A stretch of 43,280 bases of DNA from Actinomycetota bacterium. Its GTDB lineage: Bacteria; Actinomycetota; Acidimicrobiia; Spongiisociales; UBA11373. This document shows, one piece after another, positions 10,269 to 18,518 of this stretch. Within the stretch, counting starts at the first letter, position 1. Every line of letters begins with the position of its first letter. The notes under the pieces are model-generated. The model made no database searches, was not told the origin of the DNA, and was given only the letters and a program-made list of their open reading frames with translations. The position numbers and the translations under genes were made by a program. The stretch covers positions 1-43,280 of the forward strand of contig JAHJML010000097.1 of the NCBI GenBank assembly GCA_018821365.1, given 5' to 3'.

Positions 10269-11057
10269 ATGCAAGACGAAGCCAAGCCGCAACCCCGGTC
10301 CGGACCGCTGCTCTTCGCCCGCTACGCCTATCCGCCCAACGCTCGGGGCTACTGCGGTCCCGCCGACAGCCGATCGCTGCTCGAGTACGGCTCGTCGGGC
10401 GTCGTGGACGGAGGCCTGGCCGAACTCGCCCAGGGGTTCAGCGGGGCGTGGCCGTACCTCCAGTTGATCGCCGCCGCCTCCGGCATTCCCGACCCACTCG
10501 ACTTCCGGGTGGTCGAGGCGTACTGGATCGGGAACTCCCTGCTGGACACCATCGACGTGACCAGCCTCGGCCACGCACTGCGGGATCGTTTTGGGCCGAG
10601 GTCGGGATCGTCGTGGTCGTACCTCGCCGAGACGATCCCCGCCGGAGCGCGTCCCCACCACTCCTTCCACGTCTTCGGCATCTACCCCTGGGTCGGCATG
10701 CTGCGGGGCGAGCACGGTGACCACCCACTGGAGGTCCTGGATCGATGCCGGATCCGCAGCGGGCAGGTGGTCTCCGTCCACGGCGACCAGGTGGTGGTTC
10801 GCAGTCGCCCCCTCTTGTTCGACGGGTTCAAACTGCATCTGGGGCCCGACATGGAGGAGACGGCCGTGACCGGCCTCGACGGTTACGGGTTCGTCACCGA
10901 TCTGCAACCCGGCGAGTGGGTGGCGCTCCATTGGGACTGGGTGTGCGACCGCATCACCGACCGGCAGCACCGCAACCTGGGCCGCTACACCCACCATCAC
11001 GTCGACATGACCAACGAGCACCTCGCCCATCCCGGGCCGCAGATCGCCATGAGTTGA
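10269..11057 (+). CDS. DUF6390-like protein divergent from hydrogenase operon
   Basis: The 262-residue soluble protein begins after a good SD. Its N-terminus LFARYAYPPNARGYCGPAD is, from memory, the hallmark of the DUF6390 family, whose genes often accompany [NiFe]-hydrogenases. Other features are the Trp/His-rich FHVFGIYPWVGML and the C-terminal HWDWVCDRI and RYTHHHVDMTN, with several His and Cys that could bind metal. No enzymatic motif is recognised. Divergence from the hyd operon with a shared palindrome suggests co-regulation. The family name is from pattern recall and would need a profile search. Confidence 0.6.
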   Translation: MQDEAKPQPRSGPLLFARYAYPPNARGYCGPADSRSLLEYGSSGVVDGGLAELAQGFSGAWPYLQLIAAASGIPDPLDFRVVEAYWIGNSLLDTIDVTSLGHALRDRFGPRSGSSWSYLAETIPAGARPHHSFHVFGIYPWVGMLRGEHGDHPLEVLDRCRIRSGQVVSVHGDQVVVRSRPLLFDGFKLHLGPDMEETAVTGLDGYGFVTDLQPGEWVALHWDWVCDRITDRQHRNLGRYTHHHVDMTNEHLAHPGPQIAMS

Positions 11058-11084
11058 TCGGTAAGCCGGGCACGCTGCCGGACA

Positions 11085-11090
11085 TACGAT
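11085..11090 (+). promoter_or_regulatory. -10 box TACGAT for lipoprotein gene
   Basis: TACGAT lies 35 nt before the ATG at 11126. The leader contains the SD-like AAAGGGGGCGACG. Confidence 0.4.
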
Positions 11091-11125
11091 GGTGAGGGGA
11101 TCGCCGGCAGCCAAAGGGGGCGACG

Positions 11126-12478
11126 ATGGCCGGAGCCCAGCACTCTCGGGTTCGGCACCTGGCAGGAGCGATCGCGCTAGCTCTGTTGGCGAGTGGATGC
11201 GGCGAGCCGGCGCTGGGACCGGGCCCGGATCCGACACCCGCCGTCCCCGCTGCCGTACCACTCGATGCTGCCGCCGCCACCGCCGACCCGGCCACGACGG
11301 CAACCACCTCTCCGACCATGACGGTGACCCCCACGATCGCACCGAACCCGGCGCTGCGCGAGGACGGAACTCTCCTTGCCCTTCCCTCGCTCGACGACGG
11401 CCACCGCGCCCTCCTGCTCACCGCCGCCGACATTCGCTGGGATCAGGTCGGTCCCGGGTGGCTGTTGATGATGTCGGGGCAATGGCCCAATCCCCACGAG
11501 CTCGTCCTGTTGGCCCCCGACGACCGTGCCTACGGTCTCGGCGGCTGGAATGCCGAATGGCTCCTGCTCGATTGGGATGGACGGCGGATTCTCTACCAGG
11601 ACGAAACGAGCCTGGTGATCCTCGACCCGGTGAACGGGGCCGTGGACGCGGGGTTCGCCGCCTCTGACGGCGAAGACCTGACGTGGTTCGACGCCGGCCT
11701 GGCTCCGAACGCCGAGGCCGTCGTGGTGGGAGCAATCGGACTCATCGGAGAGGATCGCTTCTCCATCGACATCCGCACCCAGGACGGCAGCGTGACTTCG
11801 GTGCTGGTGGACCGATCGATCGAGGACTGGGGCCTCTGGCCCTCTTGGAAGCGGCACCCGGCGGACGATCTGCTGGCGGTGACCAACGACGACCTCCTCA
11901 CCCTGTGGGATGGGGCCGGCGGCCAGGTCGGCCTCTTGCATCTCCCCGGGGAAGGGTGCCTGGTGAGTCGGTGGTGGACGGATGGCAGCGTCCTGGTCTC
12001 CTGCGTCGACCCGGACTACGCGATGTCCGGCACGGCGGCATGCTGGCCGGGCAGCGGCACCCGCCTCTGGCTCGTGCCGATCGACGGCGCGGCGCCCGAA
12101 GCCCTTACCCCGCCGGTAGGCCCGGGTGGTGAGGACTGCGAGGGCTACCAACCCGGCTACCTCGACGCCCTCCAGATCGGCACCGTCCTCCTGGCCGAGA
12201 CCGGCGGTTGCTGCGAGTGCGGCGGCGATCTCGTGGTGGTGGAGCCTGAGGGGACCGTCATCGGCCCGACCGACAACACGGCGTTGATGACCCTGGAGTG
12301 CGCCCCGGGACTCGTCACCACCCGCAGCGGGGCATTCCTGGTGGCGGCGGCCGACGTCACCGGGGATGCACGGGACCCGGCGCTGTTCGAGATGACCCCG
12401 ACACTCGATGTCCGGAGGATGCTGCCGGGCCTCGCCATCGGGCGAGTGCTCGCCTTCCCCGAGTTCGCCGCACCCTGA
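11126..12478 (+). CDS. lipoprotein, possibly beta-propeller, unknown function
   Basis: This 450-residue protein has a lipoprotein signal peptide with lipobox LASGC and a long Pro/Thr/Ala linker (to about residue 70). The mature part has recurring short units ending in aspartate and aromatic residues (LLLDWDGRRILY, DDLLTLWDGAGG, LWLVPIDGAAP), which suggests blades of a beta-propeller. Cys pairs (VSCVD, AACWPG, GCCECGG) may form disulfides outside the cell. No family is recognised. It is monocistronic and converges on the next lipoprotein gene. Confidence 0.7.
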   Translation: MAGAQHSRVRHLAGAIALALLASGCGEPALGPGPDPTPAVPAAVPLDAAAATADPATTATTSPTMTVTPTIAPNPALREDGTLLALPSLDDGHRALLLTAADIRWDQVGPGWLLMMSGQWPNPHELVLLAPDDRAYGLGGWNAEWLLLDWDGRRILYQDETSLVILDPVNGAVDAGFAASDGEDLTWFDAGLAPNAEAVVVGAIGLIGEDRFSIDIRTQDGSVTSVLVDRSIEDWGLWPSWKRHPADDLLAVTNDDLLTLWDGAGGQVGLLHLPGEGCLVSRWWTDGSVLVSCVDPDYAMSGTAACWPGSGTRLWLVPIDGAAPEALTPPVGPGGEDCEGYQPGYLDALQIGTVLLAETGGCCECGGDLVVVEPEGTVIGPTDNTALMTLECAPGLVTTRSGAFLVAAADVTGDARDPALFEMTPTLDVRRMLPGLAIGRVLAFPEFAAP

Positions 12479-12511
12479 TCCGACGCCACGACCCCGGGGC
12501 GAGCAGGCGGG

Positions 12512-13339
12512 TCAGGGCTGCGTCGTCGTGGTGACGGTGGTCTCGGCGCCGGTGTCGATTCCGAGAGCCACCAACTCGTCGTCGGTGAGGCAGTCGATCA
12601 GAGCCTGGGTCATCTGATCGTTGATGGCGGTGGTGTCGACGGTCTCATCCGGTATCCCCATCCACACCGTCACGACCTCCGCGAAGTTGTCGGCCTCCCC
12701 AAACGCGTCGGCGGCACAGGTGGCGCTCTCGGTGCTCACCCCGTAGATGACGAGGTCGTCCACCAGCAACAGGCGGGTGGCGTCGGCGCACGGCCCGGCG
12801 AGGGCGTCGACGAATGCGGCGTTGAACCCGGTGACGATGGTGGGGTCGCTGCCGACCACGAAGGCCTCCATGATGGTCTCGCCGAAGCCGTCCGCCACCA
12901 GAGCGGGCCCGGCGCAGACCGCCACATCGGTCGTGAACCCGAAGATCTCGATGACGGCGGGCACCGCCGAATCGATGTCAACACATCCTTCGACGACCGT
13001 CATCATCAGCGGAATCTCGCCGTCGGTCATCTGGCCGAAGATGAGCGTCGGGTCCCCGAGGCCGGCGTCGGCCGCGGCGGCAGCGGTCACCGACACCATG
13101 CGGTCCAATCCCACCGCATCGATGGCGCCCAGGGCCACGCACCCCGCCGAGGCGGCATCGAAGGGACTGGTCTCGCCGATGTCGGTGGCCAGGGCGGCAA
13201 CGACCGCCTCGGTGACCGAGGCGGCATCTCCGGCCGCCGTCGTGGCGGTCGTGGTGGTCGTGGCGGTCCCACCTCCGCCGCAGGCAGCCAACCCCAGCGC
13301 CAGCGCCACGCCGAGCGCCAGGATGGACACTCTTCTCAC
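12512..13339 (-). CDS. lipoprotein with three Cys-paired repeats
   Basis: The GTG at 13339 gives 275 residues beginning VRRVSILALGVALALGLAACGGGG, a lipoprotein signal with lipobox LAAC and a Thr-rich linker. GGAGG lies 12 nt upstream. The mature part reads as three similar units of about 60-70 residues, each with a Cys near its start and one near its end: AGCVALGA...VEGCVD, VAVCAGPA...AGPCAD, ATCAADAF...IDCLTD. Each unit ends in a short acidic helix. The function is unknown. The ORF-track extension upstream of the signal peptide is rejected. Confidence 0.75.
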   Translation of the reverse strand: MRRVSILALGVALALGLAACGGGGTATTTTTATTAAGDAASVTEAVVAALATDIGETSPFDAASAGCVALGAIDAVGLDRMVSVTAAAAADAGLGDPTLIFGQMTDGEIPLMMTVVEGCVDIDSAVPAVIEIFGFTTDVAVCAGPALVADGFGETIMEAFVVGSDPTIVTGFNAAFVDALAGPCADATRLLLVDDLVIYGVSTESATCAADAFGEADNFAEVVTVWMGIPDETVDTTAINDQMTQALIDCLTDDELVALGIDTGAETTVTTTTQP

Positions 13340-13563
13340 TGTGACCACGCTCCTCCAGAGACGCTGCGATGCGGTGCCGGCACGACGGACACACGACACG
13401 AAGACCGGTGCCATGCCCGCATCCCGCAGCATGATGGACGGTTGTAAGAGATTCGCGAAGCCGGGGCAAGGAGCAGATGAGTTCTTCGGGGTCGGGCGAG
13501 CCGCAACCCGGGCGATCGGGGGCCGTCGGGAAGGGGGCGAATCGCCAGTCCATGCGGGCTGGG

Positions 13564-13569
13564 TACCCT
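13564..13569 (+). promoter_or_regulatory. -10 box TACCCT before leader peptide and FtsX-like lipoprotein
   Basis: TACCCT lies 8 nt before an ATG at 13578 that opens a 13-codon leader peptide, the same spacing seen before leaderless genes in this window. Confidence 0.4.
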
Positions 13570-13577
13570 GATGGCGG

Positions 13578-13619
13578 ATGGAGCATCCGCGACTCGAAGG
13601 GGCACGGGATCGTCCATGA
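13578..13619 (+). CDS. possible 13-aa leaderless leader peptide
   Basis: ATG at 13578 opens MEHPRLEGARDRP, whose TGA overlaps the ATG of the following lipoprotein gene as ATGA. It sits exactly 8 nt after a -10 box. A leaderless mini-ORF would bring ribosomes to the main start, which lacks a strong SD. It is too short to judge from composition, so the call rests on spacing and overlap. Confidence 0.35.
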   Translation: MEHPRLEGARDRP

Positions 13620-14359
13620 CAGGACCACCAAGGAGCCGGGTGGGTCGCCTGATCGGCTGTTGGCTGCTGCTGGCAGGAGTGACCGCGGCGTGTTCCGGGA
13701 GCGACGCTCCTCCGGAGGTTCGCGATGCCTCCACCTGTGACGATCTGGTTGCTCCCTACCAGACCCTGGTAGGTGAGTTGGTTTCTCGAGAGGGTGACGG
13801 GGACCCACTCGCGATGGAGTTGGAGGTTTGGGAGGTCCTCACCAACGTCATCGCCTTCCTCGACGATGACGCACTACCGGGCGTTGCCGCTCTCCAGGCC
13901 GACCTCGAGACCTGGGAAGGCGTGTGGCACGTCCACTACGTCGACCACGAGGAAGCGTTGGACGAGGCGCGGGAGTCGTTCGCCGATCAGCCGGACATGG
14001 TCGAGGTGATCGAGAGTGACCCCTCGGTCCTGCCGACGTCGTTTCGCCTGGGTGTGGACTGGCACTCGATCCCCGATGTCGTCGACAGACTCAAAGAGAT
14101 GCCGGAGGTGCGACAAGTGGATTCACTGAATCGCACCGTGTTCCTCCAGTATCTATCCGAGGTACGGGCCGCGCTCGACAGGACTGGTCTTGCGGAGAGA
14201 GTCGCCGCCATTGACGCCAAAGCCCGGGACCTCGGGTGCAGCATCAACGAGGTGGCCGGCCGATCGGACCTCTCGGCGCTCGACCCGGGCGGCACACTCG
14301 GTGTGGTGATCATCAACGTCGCCCGTGAGGGTTTGCCACTCGGTGAGAGCAGCCCGTGA
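13616..14359 (+). CDS. lipoprotein with an FtsX extracellular-domain-like region
   Basis: The ATG at 13616 gives 247 residues with a lipoprotein signal (GRLIGCWLLLAGVTAAC). Residues roughly 85-170 resemble the extracellular domain of the cell-division protein FtsX: WHVHYVDHEEALDEARESF, then VIESDPSVLPTSFRLGV, then a helix and EVRQVDSL. FtsX uses this domain to activate peptidoglycan hydrolases, but here it has no FtsX membrane helices and is tethered by a lipid. Two Cys (STCDDL, LGCSI) may pair. The role is unknown; the FtsX resemblance is from eye alignment. Confidence 0.65.
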   Translation: MTGPPRSRVGRLIGCWLLLAGVTAACSGSDAPPEVRDASTCDDLVAPYQTLVGELVSREGDGDPLAMELEVWEVLTNVIAFLDDDALPGVAALQADLETWEGVWHVHYVDHEEALDEARESFADQPDMVEVIESDPSVLPTSFRLGVDWHSIPDVVDRLKEMPEVRQVDSLNRTVFLQYLSEVRAALDRTGLAERVAAIDAKARDLGCSINEVAGRSDLSALDPGGTLGVVIINVAREGLPLGESSP

Positions 14360-14500
14360 AGGCCTCCGCGGTATCGGTCATAGGGACGACCCTGCCGATG
14401 CACGACTGCTGCGGGTGCCCCACCCGGCTGGAGATGCGGACAAGTCGGTTCGTCTCGCCGACGTACTCCGCCGGAAGGCCTCCGCCACCCGCGGCAGCGG

Positions 14501-14506
14501 TACGCT
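14501..14506 (+). promoter_or_regulatory. -10 box TACGCT, leaderless GNAT gene
   Basis: TACGCT is exactly 6 nt before the ATG at 14513, the commonest spacing in this window. Confidence 0.55.
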
Positions 14507-14512
14507 CACCAG

Positions 14513-14923
14513 ATGCCTCACACCATCGAGCACGCGGTGCCCGCAGCCGTTGAGTACTGCGAACTCAGGGTTGCGGCCGGGTTGTCTCCCATGGATGAGG
14601 GGGCGGCGGCAGACGCTCTTCCGAGGTCGCTGTTTGCGGTGACGGTGCGCGACGGCGGCCGATTGGTGGGCATGGGCCGACTGGTCGGCGACGGCCTCCA
14701 CGTGCAGGTGGTCGACATCGCCGTGCACCCCGGTCACCAGGGCCGGGGACTGGGCCGCCAGGTCATGGAGCACATCATGGACTTCGTGCACCGCGAGATC
14801 CCCGAGTGCGCGGTCGTCAGTCTGCTCGCCGACATCGACTGGCTCTACCAGAAGTTCGGGTTCGATCTCCCCAGACGATCGGTGGGGATGATGCTGCGAA
14901 GGAGACCCGTCCCCAAGCAATAG
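14513..14923 (+). CDS. GNAT family N-acetyltransferase
   Basis: This 136-residue protein is a single GNAT domain with the acetyl-CoA loop VDIAVHPGHQGRGLGRQVMEHI followed by a C-terminal FGFDL-type strand (YQKFGFDLPRRSVGM). The final YQKFGF segment is typical of small-molecule GNATs. The substrate is not predictable. The leaderless promoter directly upstream supports the start. It converges on the ABC ATPase gene with 5 nt between the stops. Confidence 0.88.
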   Translation: MPHTIEHAVPAAVEYCELRVAAGLSPMDEGAAADALPRSLFAVTVRDGGRLVGMGRLVGDGLHVQVVDIAVHPGHQGRGLGRQVMEHIMDFVHREIPECAVVSLLADIDWLYQKFGFDLPRRSVGMMLRRRPVPKQ

Positions 14924-14928
14924 AGGCT

Positions 14929-15897
14929 TCAGCCTTCGATCGCCCACCAGTGCCGCACCCGGACCGAGATTCCATCACCCTGAGCCCACTCCGGAGCACC
15001 CGGCCGCCGCATCTCGAGCCGGCCGGCCCGGGTCTCGATGCGGTAGTCGGTGTGCGGCCCGCGGAACCAGACCGCCCCGACCTCGCCCTCCAACCCGGCG
15101 CCCGGCTCCACCCAGTCGGGGCGCACCACCACCCGCCCGGGCGGCGCCCCGATCAGCGGCCCGTCCACTTCCCAGGCGGGGCCGGTGAGCCGGGCGGCCC
15201 ACAGATCGATCGGTCGGGCGTAGATCTCGTCGGGAGCGCCCGCCTGCACGATCCGGCCCTCACGCATCAGGGCCACCCGGTCGGCGATCGCCATTGCCTC
15301 GGTCGAATCATGGGTGGCGTAGATGGTGGCTGTGCCGTCGGCGGTCATCCGGGCGGCGAGCTCCTCCTGGAGGTCGGCACGGAGGGCGGCGTCGAGGTGG
15401 GCGGTCGGTTCGTCGAGCAGGTACAGGGCGGCCTTCCTCGCCAGCGCTCTCGCCAGCCCGACCCGCTGCTGCTGGCCTCCCGACATCTCGGCCGGCTTCC
15501 GGCCCGCCAGATCCGGGATGCCGACTCTGGCGAGCAGCGCCCCGGCCTCCGACGCCGCCTCGGCGGCGGGTATCCCGGACCGCTGGAGTGGGTAGGCGAC
15601 GGTCTCGGCAGCGGTGAGATGGGGCCAGAGGGCGTAGTTCTGGAACACGAACCCGACCGACCGGCGTTCGGGAGCGGTGTGCCGGCCGGGGCCGGACACC
15701 GTTCGGCCGCCGATGGCGATCTCGCCGCCGGTCGGCGTCACAAACCCTGCCACCGCATACAGGAGAGTGGTCTTGCCCGATCCGGACGGGCCGAGCAGGG
15801 CGACTGCCTCCCCCTCGGCGACACTGAGGTCGACCCCGTGGAGGATCGGCGTGCCGCCCAGCGAGACGTCGAGGTCCCGTATCTCCAGTGCGCTCAC
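14929..15897 (-). CDS. ABC transporter ATP-binding protein (Fbp/Pot-like importer)
   Basis: This 322-residue ATPase starts at a GTG overlapping the permease stop (GTGA). It has Walker A GPSGSGKTT, Q-loop FVFQNYALWPHLT, signature SGGQQQRVGLARAL, Walker B LYLLDEPTAHLD and switch His (ATHDSTEAMA). The C-terminal 90 residues form a TOBE-like accessory domain, as in FbpC/PotA importers. It powers the neighbouring permease, with which it forms one operon (binding protein, permease, ATPase). The upstream ORF extension in the track belongs to another frame of the permease. Confidence 0.93.
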   Translation of the reverse strand: MSALEIRDLDVSLGGTPILHGVDLSVAEGEAVALLGPSGSGKTTLLYAVAGFVTPTGGEIAIGGRTVSGPGRHTAPERRSVGFVFQNYALWPHLTAAETVAYPLQRSGIPAAEAASEAGALLARVGIPDLAGRKPAEMSGGQQQRVGLARALARKAALYLLDEPTAHLDAALRADLQEELAARMTADGTATIYATHDSTEAMAIADRVALMREGRIVQAGAPDEIYARPIDLWAARLTGPAWEVDGPLIGAPPGRVVVRPDWVEPGAGLEGEVGAVWFRGPHTDYRIETRAGRLEMRRPGAPEWAQGDGISVRVRHWWAIEG

Positions 15898-17510
15898 GAT
15901 GACGCCCCGCCCCGCCTGGCCAGCCCGAGCAACCCGCCGGCGGCCAGCACGACCAGGGTCAGCAGCACGGCCATCGCCGCCGTCACGGTCACGTCGCCGA
16001 TCTGTCGCAGGTTCAGGATCACCACCGCCAAAGTCTCGCTCCCGGGACCATAGAGCAGAGCGGACATCGTCAGTTCGTGGAACGAGAACAGGAACACCAG
16101 CACCCACGCCGCCGCCACCGCCGGCCACAGCATCGGCACGACCACCGTGCGCAGCGCCGTTGCGGCCCCCGCCCCCGATGCCCGGGCCGCCCGCACGGCA
16201 TCGAGGGGGAGGTTCTCGAGCGATCCGGCGATGGGGCGATGCCCCAGCGCCCAGAACTTGGCCAGGTAGGCAACCAGGATCAGCAACAGCGAGTCACGCA
16301 GCCGCGCCCCGTACGCCAGCAGCACGGCAACCGCCAGGGCCGACCCCGGGACCGCAAAGGTCAGCACCGGCACCGATCCGAGCCAACCGCGGCGCCGGCC
16401 CCTGCCGAGGGCGGCGACCGCCCCGCCCAGCGCCACCGACAGGAAGGCGGCCGCCGCCGCCAGGAGCACGCTGTTGAGGAACGCCCCGCCCGCCCCGTCG
16501 ATGGCCTCGCCGAAGTTGGCGAGGGTCCAGTTGGACGGCCAGGGGGCCACCCCGACCGCCCTGGTCAGCGCCCGCAGGCAGAGGGCCACCAACGGGATCA
16601 GGCTGGTGACGATCACGTAGCCGGACAATCCGATCACCGGCCAGCGCGATGTCCACCCGGCGGCCGGGGTGCCCGCCGGGGTTCCCGTCCGCACCACGGC
16701 GCCGCCCAGCCAACTCCACGCATCGGACACGGCGACCGCCAGGAAGGTGATCCCCACCAGGGCGGCCGCCACCGCCACCACCCCGACGAACGCCTCCGGA
16801 TCCGCCGACAGCGCCAGGCTCCGGTAGATGCGGGTCGTCATGGTCTCGAATCCGGCCGGGGTGCCCAGCAGCACCGGGACCCCGAAGGAGTTGACGGCCA
16901 CCACGAAGGCCAGGCCCCCCGCCGAGATCAGCGACGGCCGCAACAGCGGCAACGTGATCGTCCTGAACCCCTGCCAGGCGGTCGCTCCCGAGGCGCGGGC
17001 CGCCCGCTCGAGATCGGGTTCGGCCCGCGAGGTCAGGCCGGCTGCCACCACCAGGTAGGCGAGAGGGGCGGTGTTGATCGAGATCACCACGACTACCCCA
17101 AGGGGACCGAACAGGCCGGGGAGGTCGATCCCGAAGAGATCGTCGAGGAGGCCGGCCGGTCCGAACGCCTCCGTCCACCCGAGGGCGGACACGAAGGGAG
17201 GAATCAGGATCGGCAGCAACATCCCCACCCGCAGCCAGCGCCGCCGCCCCGCCGCCGACCTCTCGGTGACCAACGCGGCGGCCGTCCCCACCGTCAGGGC
17301 GATCGCGGTCGCCGCCGCCCCGGTCCACACCGTGTTCCACACCGCGGCGGGGGTGCCCCTGCCCCGCAGTGCATCGACGAAGGTGCCCCAACCCTGGTCG
17401 AAGGCGGCGCGCACCAACTCGAACAGCGGATAGGCGATGAGCACCACCAGCAGGGCCGCCAACCCGAGGAGCGCCGTTCGCTCCCGGGCCGGGCGCGAGA
17501 GTCCGGTCAC
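15894..17510 (-). CDS. double-domain ABC transporter permease (FbpB/ThiP type)
   Basis: This 538-residue membrane protein starts at a GTG overlapping the binding-protein stop as GTGA. It contains two copies of the binding-protein-dependent permease domain with about 12 TM helices in total. Both copies show an EAA-like loop: RAARASGATAWQGFRTITLPLL in the first half and VRAARASGAGAATALRTVVVPML in the second. Fused permeases of this layout import ferric iron, thiamine or phosphonates. The substrate cannot be fixed from the permease alone. Confidence 0.92.
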   Translation of the reverse strand: MTGLSRPARERTALLGLAALLVVLIAYPLFELVRAAFDQGWGTFVDALRGRGTPAAVWNTVWTGAAATAIALTVGTAAALVTERSAAGRRRWLRVGMLLPILIPPFVSALGWTEAFGPAGLLDDLFGIDLPGLFGPLGVVVVISINTAPLAYLVVAAGLTSRAEPDLERAARASGATAWQGFRTITLPLLRPSLISAGGLAFVVAVNSFGVPVLLGTPAGFETMTTRIYRSLALSADPEAFVGVVAVAAALVGITFLAVAVSDAWSWLGGAVVRTGTPAGTPAAGWTSRWPVIGLSGYVIVTSLIPLVALCLRALTRAVGVAPWPSNWTLANFGEAIDGAGGAFLNSVLLAAAAAFLSVALGGAVAALGRGRRRGWLGSVPVLTFAVPGSALAVAVLLAYGARLRDSLLLILVAYLAKFWALGHRPIAGSLENLPLDAVRAARASGAGAATALRTVVVPMLWPAVAAAWVLVFLFSFHELTMSALLYGPGSETLAVVILNLRQIGDVTVTAAMAVLLTLVVLAAGGLLGLARRGGASS

Positions 17511-18460
17511 CCTCCGAACACTACGAGGTACTCGTTGAGCAGTTGGTCCCGGAGTTCCACGACCCGGTTCCAGTCGGGGTAGACCAGGCCGCCGGAGCGA
17601 TCCCAGGCGACGTCCTCGCGGATCGGGCGCCAACCCGTCGATGCGATGGCCTCCTGCCCCGCGACACTCAGGACGTGCTCCACAAAGTCCCGAGCGGCAG
17701 CCTCCCCGGCGCCGCCCGCCACCACTGCGATAGGGCTATAGATGCCGATGGCGCCGGGGGCGGGACGGGTGATGGCGATCGGCGACCCCTTGGCAATCGC
17801 GTCACGAGCCGAGGATTCGAGGGTGATCCCGGCGGCGAACCGCCCTTCGGCGACACCGGTCACGACCTCGCCGGGAGACGGCACCTGGACCGCCCCGTTG
17901 GTGGCCAGGCGCCGGTAGAAGTCGAACCCGTATCCGGGGTCGAGTGCGAACCACCCCAGGGCGCCGAGCGCCGATCCGGCAAACCCGGGGTCGGGGATCG
18001 CCACCCCCGCTGCGTACGCCGGGCCGGTCAGGTCCTCCCACGAGGCAGGCGCCGGCACGTCGAGGCCGTGGACCGCCACCATCGTCAGCACCCTGGTGCC
18101 CCACGACGAGTCGGTCCGGAACTCCTCGGGCACCGCCTCCAGGCTGGCGGGTGCCCAGGCGAGCAGCAGGCCGTCGGCGGCGTACTGGCCCATCGAGAGC
18201 GGGTCGGTCAGCCACAGCACGTCGGCGGTCAGGCCCCCCTCTCGCTGCTCGGCGGCGATCCGGGCGGTCAATTCGCCGGTGGGGGCGCGAAACACCTCGA
18301 CCTCGACGCCGGGATAGGAACCCTGGTACCCGGCCACCACCGCGTCGAGGGTCTCCTGGGTGACCGAGGTGTAGATGCGAAGAGTTCCGCCGGGATCGTC
18401 GCCGCAGGCAGACAGTGCCAGGGCGGCACCAACCAGGATGCCGAGGAATCGGGATCGCAT
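17507..18460 (-). CDS. ABC transporter substrate-binding lipoprotein (Fe3+/thiamine/phosphonate class)
   Basis: The ATG at 18460 gives 317 residues with lipobox LSAC. The N-terminal lobe begins LRIYTSVTQETLDAVVAGYQ and continues with TADVLWLTDPLSMGQYAADGLL, both typical of FbpA/ThiB/AEP-binding proteins. The hinge and C-lobe include PDPGFAGSALGALGWF and FVEHVLSVAGQEAIASTGWRP. Tyr residues in GYGFDFYRR could be part of an iron site, but the ligand is not decided. It begins the operon with a leaderless promoter. The ORF-track extension upstream is rejected. Confidence 0.9.
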   Translation of the reverse strand: MRSRFLGILVGAALALSACGDDPGGTLRIYTSVTQETLDAVVAGYQGSYPGVEVEVFRAPTGELTARIAAEQREGGLTADVLWLTDPLSMGQYAADGLLLAWAPASLEAVPEEFRTDSSWGTRVLTMVAVHGLDVPAPASWEDLTGPAYAAGVAIPDPGFAGSALGALGWFALDPGYGFDFYRRLATNGAVQVPSPGEVVTGVAEGRFAAGITLESSARDAIAKGSPIAITRPAPGAIGIYSPIAVVAGGAGEAAARDFVEHVLSVAGQEAIASTGWRPIREDVAWDRSGGLVYPDWNRVVELRDQLLNEYLVVFGG

Positions 18461-18468
18461 GAGCCAGC

Positions 18469-18474
18469 AACCTA
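18469..18474 (-). promoter_or_regulatory. -10 box TAGGTT, leaderless ABC operon
   Basis: Read on the minus strand, TAGGTT is 8 nt before the ATG at 18460. It lies back-to-back with the divergent box of the PAC2 gene, 32 bp away. Confidence 0.5.
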
Positions 18475-18506
18475 GCGCTCCCCGGCAACGATGGGGTCGC
18501 GGTCGG

Positions 18507-18512
18507 TAGCCT
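18507..18512 (+). promoter_or_regulatory. -10 box TAGCCT, leaderless PAC2 gene
   Basis: TAGCCT is exactly 6 nt before the ATG at 18519. Confidence 0.55.
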
Positions 18513-18518
18513 GTCGGT

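Noticed and set aside
14356-14553. 65-aa ORF with GTG overlapping the FtsX-like lipoprotein stop
   Set aside because: It runs into the next gene in another frame, lacks a domain and has biased Pro/Arg composition. The leaderless promoter of the GNAT gene lies inside it.
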